Translations under genes and position numbers: made by a program
Source: Edwardsiella ictaluri ATCC 33202
GTDB lineage: Bacteria; Pseudomonadota; Gammaproteobacteria; Enterobacterales; Enterobacteriaceae
Reading direction: 5' to 3'
Assembly: GCF_000264785.1 (NCBI RefSeq)
Contig: NZ_AFJI01000113.1
Span: 98,484-162,483 of the forward strand
Length of the DNA stretch: 64,000 nt
The notes under the pieces: model-generated
What the model was told of the DNA's origin: nothing
What the model saw: only the letters and a program-made list of their open reading frames with translations
Database searches by the model: none
Part shown: piece after piece, positions 61,676 through 64,000 of the stretch
How the letters are laid out: the number at the start of each line of letters is the position of its first letter
How positions within the stretch are numbered: the first letter of the stretch is position 1

Positions 61676-62542
61676 CTAAGCGGCGTGCTGCGCCGCCAGC
61701 GCATTCAGCGCGGCGAGCCTCTGGAGGTGCTCGGCGTCGAAGCGGTTGAGGGTGAAAAATGGCATCTCCGCGTCCGGGCGCAGCGCCAGCGCCAGCGCCG
61801 GTTTACCCTCCTCCGTGGCCAGCCAGCCGATCAGATAGCTGGCCTGACGCTGTGGGCTTTTCCAGCTCAGCAGCAGCGATGGCCACGGGTTGGATGCACT
61901 GGCGGCCCGCGTGGCGATGAACAGGCCATCGTGCCAGCGTCCAGCGTAGTCACCGTCGTGATCCAACGACTGTGGGTCGCGCTGGAGCCACTGGTGCAGG
62001 CGGCTGACCCCGTCGCAGCTCAGGCTGTTCTCCAGCGCCTGCCATTGCGGATAGCCGCGGCTGTGCTGCCAGCAGGCGATGCCCAGATAGTCATTGATCT
62101 CCGCCCACCAGCCTGTCATCTGCTCACGCAGCGCGGTATCGCGCACGGTGCGATAGGGAATCAGGTGCCGATCGCCGACGGCCAGATCTTGCAGGGCGAC
62201 CAGCGGCAAGGTTTTCGGTTTACTGCGCAGGGTTGCCCACAGCAGCAGCTTGGGAATGCGCGGCGTAATGGTCTGTATGCTGAAACGATACGTATCGCCG
62301 ATGGAGAGAACAACGCCGCTGGAAGTGCCGCGTTTATCCTGATAGTTACGGATGATGATCAGTGGATTGAACGCCATCCAGCCGGTCAGGTATCTCTCCT
62401 GCGGGCGATCGGTGTGGCCAAATGCGTCGACCCGCTGGCGGATGGCGGAACAGTCCAGCGCATCAAGCGCGCCGGCGCTGGCGGCATCGTAGCGTTCGCG
62501 CGCAAGAGTGGGCAGCGGGGGAAGGGTAATCATATCGCTCAT
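61676..62542 (-). CDS. Uncharacterised protein, 288 aa
   Basis: I do not recognise the family. It has no signal peptide, no transmembrane helix and no obvious nucleotide or metal motif. It is Trp-rich (about 10 Trp, e.g. GWMAFNPLIIIRNYQDKRG, MTGWWAEINDYLG, GRWHDGLFIATRAA) with a Leu/Ala-rich C-terminus. Base composition and codon use match the backbone, so it is probably a real cytoplasmic protein. It converges on thiD with a 6-bp gap and is divergent from ivy. Confidence 0.7.
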   Translation of the reverse strand: MSDMITLPPLPTLARERYDAASAGALDALDCSAIRQRVDAFGHTDRPQERYLTGWMAFNPLIIIRNYQDKRGTSSGVVLSIGDTYRFSIQTITPRIPKLLLWATLRSKPKTLPLVALQDLAVGDRHLIPYRTVRDTALREQMTGWWAEINDYLGIACWQHSRGYPQWQALENSLSCDGVSRLHQWLQRDPQSLDHDGDYAGRWHDGLFIATRAASASNPWPSLLLSWKSPQRQASYLIGWLATEEGKPALALALRPDAEMPFFTLNRFDAEHLQRLAALNALAAQHAA

Positions 62543-62756
62543 AGCGGTGGTATCCTGAGGAACGTGGGCGGGCCAAGCTTACCCTAAAGCCTGGCTGTGA
62601 GGCCGGTATCGGGATACTTTTCTGCTATAGATCAACTTTTTCCGATTGAAGATAATTAATAAAAATAGTAAATGTTCTATTTATTAGTCAGCTGTAGTGT
62701 GAATAAATCACGACGCTGTTCGCTGTTGCCGCCACTATCTAAATGAAGGAGTTATC

Positions 62757-63212
62757 ATGAAAACAATCGCCGGGGTACTGGCTGCCCTCCTGTTGGCCTA
62801 CGCAGCGCCGGGAATGGCCGACGAGGCTATTCCGCCCTCGTTGTCTGAGCTGATGGCGCAGCCGTCGTATCAGCAGAGCTGGAAACAGGCGCTGCAGGGG
62901 GAGAAAGATCTGCCGTCGTGGGTGCGCAGCGGGCAGGGAACCTCCACGCCGCCGCAGACGCTGACCTGGCAGGATAAGGCGTACCAGGTTGGCATGATCT
63001 GCCAGCCACACAACTGCGGCAACCGGCAGGTGTTTATCGCCTTCAGCGGCGATCGACGCCAGGCATGGGCGCTGCGTGTAACGCTCCCAGACAGTGATGC
63101 GGCGATGCTGCATCCCTCTAAACATGTCCACTTTCAGTGGCTGGGTAATCCGGATGCTTCCCTGAAAACTCTGTTGATGAAACAGGTCACCTCTCAGCCG
63201 GGCTGGAAATAG
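62757..63212 (+). CDS. ivy: Periplasmic inhibitor of C-type lysozyme (Ivy)
   Basis: Secreted protein of 151 aa with a signal peptide ending GMA|DEAIPP. The inhibitory loop CQPHNC near residue 80 corresponds to the CKPHNC loop of E. coli Ivy that enters the lysozyme active site, with the Cys pair forming a disulfide. WVRSGQGTSTPPQTL before it and RQVFIAFSGDRRQAWAL after it match the family. AAGGAG precedes the ATG. Likely protects against host lysozyme. Confidence 0.93.
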   Translation: MKTIAGVLAALLLAYAAPGMADEAIPPSLSELMAQPSYQQSWKQALQGEKDLPSWVRSGQGTSTPPQTLTWQDKAYQVGMICQPHNCGNRQVFIAFSGDRRQAWALRVTLPDSDAAMLHPSKHVHFQWLGNPDASLKTLLMKQVTSQPGWK

Positions 63213-63336
63213 CGCGTTTCACGCGTGCGGTGCCGCTGTATCAGTGAGTAATTAGGTGTAATTAATTGTAAATCAGTACAGCGTTCGCCGTGCGGAATGT
63301 TACTCTGCGCATAATTTAACTTGATACGGTAAAGTG

Positions 63337-63975
63337 ATGATGAAAAAGGGACTCTTCCAGGCCGCCGTCGGCCTGCTGGTACTGTGCTCTGTTGCCGCTC
63401 AGGCCGCTGGGTATCAGGAAGGAAAACAGTATACCAACATGCCTAAAGCCGTGCCTGGAGCACCTGCGGTCGTCGAATTTTTCTCTTTCTATTGCCCGCC
63501 CTGTAACCAGTTTGCCAACGTCTACCGCATCGGTGAGGCGGTAGACGGGATCCTGTCGCAAGGGGAGAAGGTGGTGAAATATCACGTGAGCTTCCTTGGG
63601 CCACAAGGGGTGGCGCTGACGGAGGCGTGGTCTGTGGCGCAGGCCCTTGGCGTGTCGGATAAGGTGGAAAAGCCGCTGTTTGATGCGGTGCAGGTGAAGC
63701 GTAGTATTAACTCTCCGGCGGATATCCGTCAGGTATTTATCGACTCCGGCGTTGCGGCGGCAGAGTATGATGCGGCTCTGAACAGTTTTGTCGTAAAATC
63801 GCTGACGGCCCGACAGGAGAATGCGGTGCAGGCTTTTGGCGTGCGTGGCACCCCGTCGTTTTATGTTGCAGGCAAGTACCAGGTTAAAAATGATGGAATG
63901 CAGGCGACCAGTATTGACGGCTATCGCAGTGAGTATGCGGACGTGGTGAAGTTCCTGCTGGCTCAGGGTAAATAG
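63337..63975 (+). CDS. Periplasmic thiol:disulfide interchange protein, DsbA-like with CPPC site
   Basis: Secreted DsbA-family oxidase of about 212 aa. The signal peptide ends AAQA|AGYQEGKQ. The active site is CPPC in EFFSFYCPPCNQF, rather than the CPHC of E. coli DsbA; CPPC is also found in Salmonella SrgA. The cis-Pro loop is GVRGTPSFYV (Thr before Pro) where E. coli DsbA has Val-Pro. Core helices align with DsbA (LTEAWSVAQALGVSDKVEKPLF). Start may be 63337 or 63340. It may be a specialised paralogue rather than the housekeeping DsbA. Confidence 0.88.
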   Translation: MMKKGLFQAAVGLLVLCSVAAQAAGYQEGKQYTNMPKAVPGAPAVVEFFSFYCPPCNQFANVYRIGEAVDGILSQGEKVVKYHVSFLGPQGVALTEAWSVAQALGVSDKVEKPLFDAVQVKRSINSPADIRQVFIDSGVAAAEYDAALNSFVVKSLTARQENAVQAFGVRGTPSFYVAGKYQVKNDGMQATSIDGYRSEYADVVKFLLAQGK

Positions 63976-64000
63976 TTATCTCCTCTGCTGATAAATGCCG

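Overview
The window looks like chromosome of an enteric gammaproteobacterium, most likely Edwardsiella (Hafniaceae). The backbone follows the E. coli amtB-to-qmcA order: amtB, tesB, ybaZ, ffs, hha/tomB, acrBA/acrR, mscK, rsmS, priC, ybaN, apt, dnaX, ybaB, recR // htpG, adk, hemH, gsk // ushA, ybaK, chiX, ybaP, copA, cueR, ybbJ, qmcA. Proteins diverge from E. coli as expected for a related genus. The genus call is inference from order, codon style, a subunit-chaperone-usher-adhesin fimbrial operon and a ColE1-type plasmid scrap; no database was searched.

Layout. 1-18956 is housekeeping DNA: ammonium transport, an acyl-CoA thioesterase, an alkyltransferase-like repair protein, 4.5S RNA, a degenerate IS5-type remnant, the Hha/TomB pair, the AcrAB efflux pump with its repressor and operator, YchN, MscK, primosome and replication genes, Apt and RecR. 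DnaX has a conserved programmed frameshift site. ybaN carries a one-base frameshift.

18957-31260 is a 12 kb IS-riddled insertion between recR and htpG, which are adjacent in E. coli. It holds a ColE1 RNAII-like fragment, broken IS481, IS256, IS903-like and IS630 elements, two copies of an 864-bp IS5-family element, a variant dsbB with a DUF5993 partner, and a complete glyoxylate-bypass block (iclR, aceK, aceA, aceB). That block ends in a stub of metA, reproducing the E. coli/Salmonella metA-aceBAK-iclR order. AceB, AceA, AceK and IclR are much closer to E. coli than the surrounding housekeeping proteins, so the block looks imported.

31300-36665 returns to backbone: htpG behind a heat-shock promoter, adk, hemH, gsk. 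36666-42228 is an AT-rich leader and a four-gene chaperone-usher fimbrial operon. 42425-53510 holds ushA, ybaK, the ChiX small RNA, a third IS5-family copy, ybaP, copA (three metal-binding domains and a frameshift signal) with cueR and its operator, ybbJ/qmcA, a HutD/Ves protein and queE.

53550-64000 holds a small unknown ORF, an HcaT-like transporter, queD, dld, a BigR-type ArsR regulator divergent from a CoA-disulfide/persulfide reductase with rhodanese domain, an IS903-end remnant, a TPP riboswitch with thiM-thiD, an unrecognised 288-aa protein, the lysozyme inhibitor Ivy and a CPPC-type DsbA. No tRNA, rRNA or CRISPR array was seen.
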